In this document: positions 12,322 to 12,623 of the stretch, piece after piece
Numbering within the stretch: position 1 is the stretch's first letter
Layout: every line of letters begins with the position of its first letter
Assembly (NCBI RefSeq): GCF_022095675.1
Contig: NZ_JAHYSG010000195.1
Span: 1 to 12,623 of the forward strand
Direction: 5' to 3'
Source of the DNA: Dactylosporangium sp. AC04546
Lineage (GTDB): Bacteria; Actinomycetota; Actinomycetes; Mycobacteriales; Micromonosporaceae
DNA length: 12,623 nucleotides
The notes under the pieces: model-generated
What the model was told of the DNA's origin: nothing
Databases searched by the model: none
The model's input: the letters and a program-made list of their open reading frames with translations, nothing else
Position numbers and translations under genes: made by a program

Positions 12322-12623
12322 GTGATCAGGGAACGGGTCGCCCGCGCCGTCACCGAGGTGTTCGCGCCGGCCGTGCTCGTGTCGGTGCTGCTCGTGCTGC
12401 TCGCCGTGCACACCGAGGGCGGGGACCTCCGGCGCGGGCTGTCGCTCGGGGTCGTCGCGGCGCTGTTCGAGAGCGTGCTGCCGTTCCTGTACATCCTGCG
12501 CGGGGTGCGTACCGGCGCGCTCACCGACCACCACATCGGCGACCACCGGCAGCGGCGCGGGCCGCTGCTCGTGGGGCTCGGGTCCGTCGTGGCCGGGTTC
12601 GGGGTGCTCGTCTGGGCGGGGGC
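12322..12623 (+). CDS. integral membrane protein, possibly PAP2-phosphatase-like (3' end beyond the window)
   Basis: The first 100 residues are visible, starting at GTG 12322 (MIRERVARAVTEVFAPAVLVSVLLV). Hydrophobic segments lie near residues 13-28, 38-58 and 84-100, separated by the polar loop RGVRTGALTDHHIGDHRQRRGP. That loop, with its His-rich DHHIGDHRQRR, resembles actinobacterial membrane proteins often annotated as PAP2-family phosphatases. I recall the resemblance but cannot see the later catalytic motifs, because the gene runs off the end. It may instead be an unassigned membrane protein. The start is probably leaderless, preceded by TAGGGT and a large inverted repeat. Confidence 0.7.
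   Translation, partial: MIRERVARAVTEVFAPAVLVSVLLVLLAVHTEGGDLRRGLSLGVVAALFESVLPFLYILRGVRTGALTDHHIGDHRQRRGPLLVGLGSVVAGFGVLVWAG

Overview
The window is very GC-rich, with codon third positions almost all G or C. It holds short intergenic gaps, several probable leaderless starts, a mycothiol-type DinB-like protein and a VIT/VWA protein beside a MerR-like regulator. This points to a high-GC actinobacterium, most likely a filamentous one such as a member of the Micromonosporaceae. That placement is an inference from style and gene families; there is no rRNA gene here to prove it. The content is chromosomal housekeeping and accessory genes. I see no transposase, integrase, phage gene, tRNA or CRISPR array.

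Layout, left to right. (1) 60-1673 (+) encodes a CocE/NonD-type serine hydrolase. Tail to tail with it, 1679-2011 (-) encodes a small DUF2185/Imm33-like protein. (2) 2049-2603 (+) encodes a TIGR03086/maleylpyruvate-isomerase-like DinB-fold protein, whose end overlaps the end of a winged-helix (HTH_42) protein at 2584-3678 (-). (3) Two tiny genes lie stop to stop, 3724-3915 (+) and 3917-4141 (-). (4) 4228-5085 (+) encodes an MHYT-domain seven-helix membrane protein; its last codons form a perfect 13-bp hairpin. (5) A LolA/RseB-like secreted or membrane-anchored protein, 5093-6214 (-), is divergent from an OmpR-type response regulator (6313-6969) and its histidine kinase (7052-8395). The 98-bp divergent spacer is full of CTGTG/CACAG repeats, including a 19-bp palindrome.

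(6) The most interesting locus is 8379-11527. A MerR-type regulator (8415-9125) is translationally coupled by an ATGA overlap to an 801-residue VIT plus von Willebrand A protein (9122-11527). A near-consensus promoter (TTGACA, 17 bp, CATAGT) lies across the 3' end of the kinase gene and places the transcription start at the ATG of the regulator. Two copies of the palindrome TGACAGTGTCA (one with a mismatch) cover this promoter. Two perfect copies lie inside the regulator gene, and a fifth with one mismatch lies inside the VWA gene. This looks like an autoregulated two-gene system built around a probably cytoplasmic MIDAS protein of unknown job.

(7) 11528-12321 is a gap of nearly 800 bases without a convincing gene. 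It holds a terminator-like hairpin, an imperfect array with a period near 20 bp (a 12-base core CACCGCGCCGCG in five exact copies and one variant), an unremarkable stretch, and two strong inverted repeats. After it, at 12322, a probably leaderless membrane protein gene starts and runs off the end of the window.

How the parts may work together: the two-component system probably senses an envelope condition, and the divergent LolA/RseB-like gene is its most obvious nearby candidate target. The MerR/VIT-VWA pair follows the kinase directly but has its own promoter, so it is best read as a separate, self-regulated unit. The genes left of 4228 look like unlinked single-gene units.
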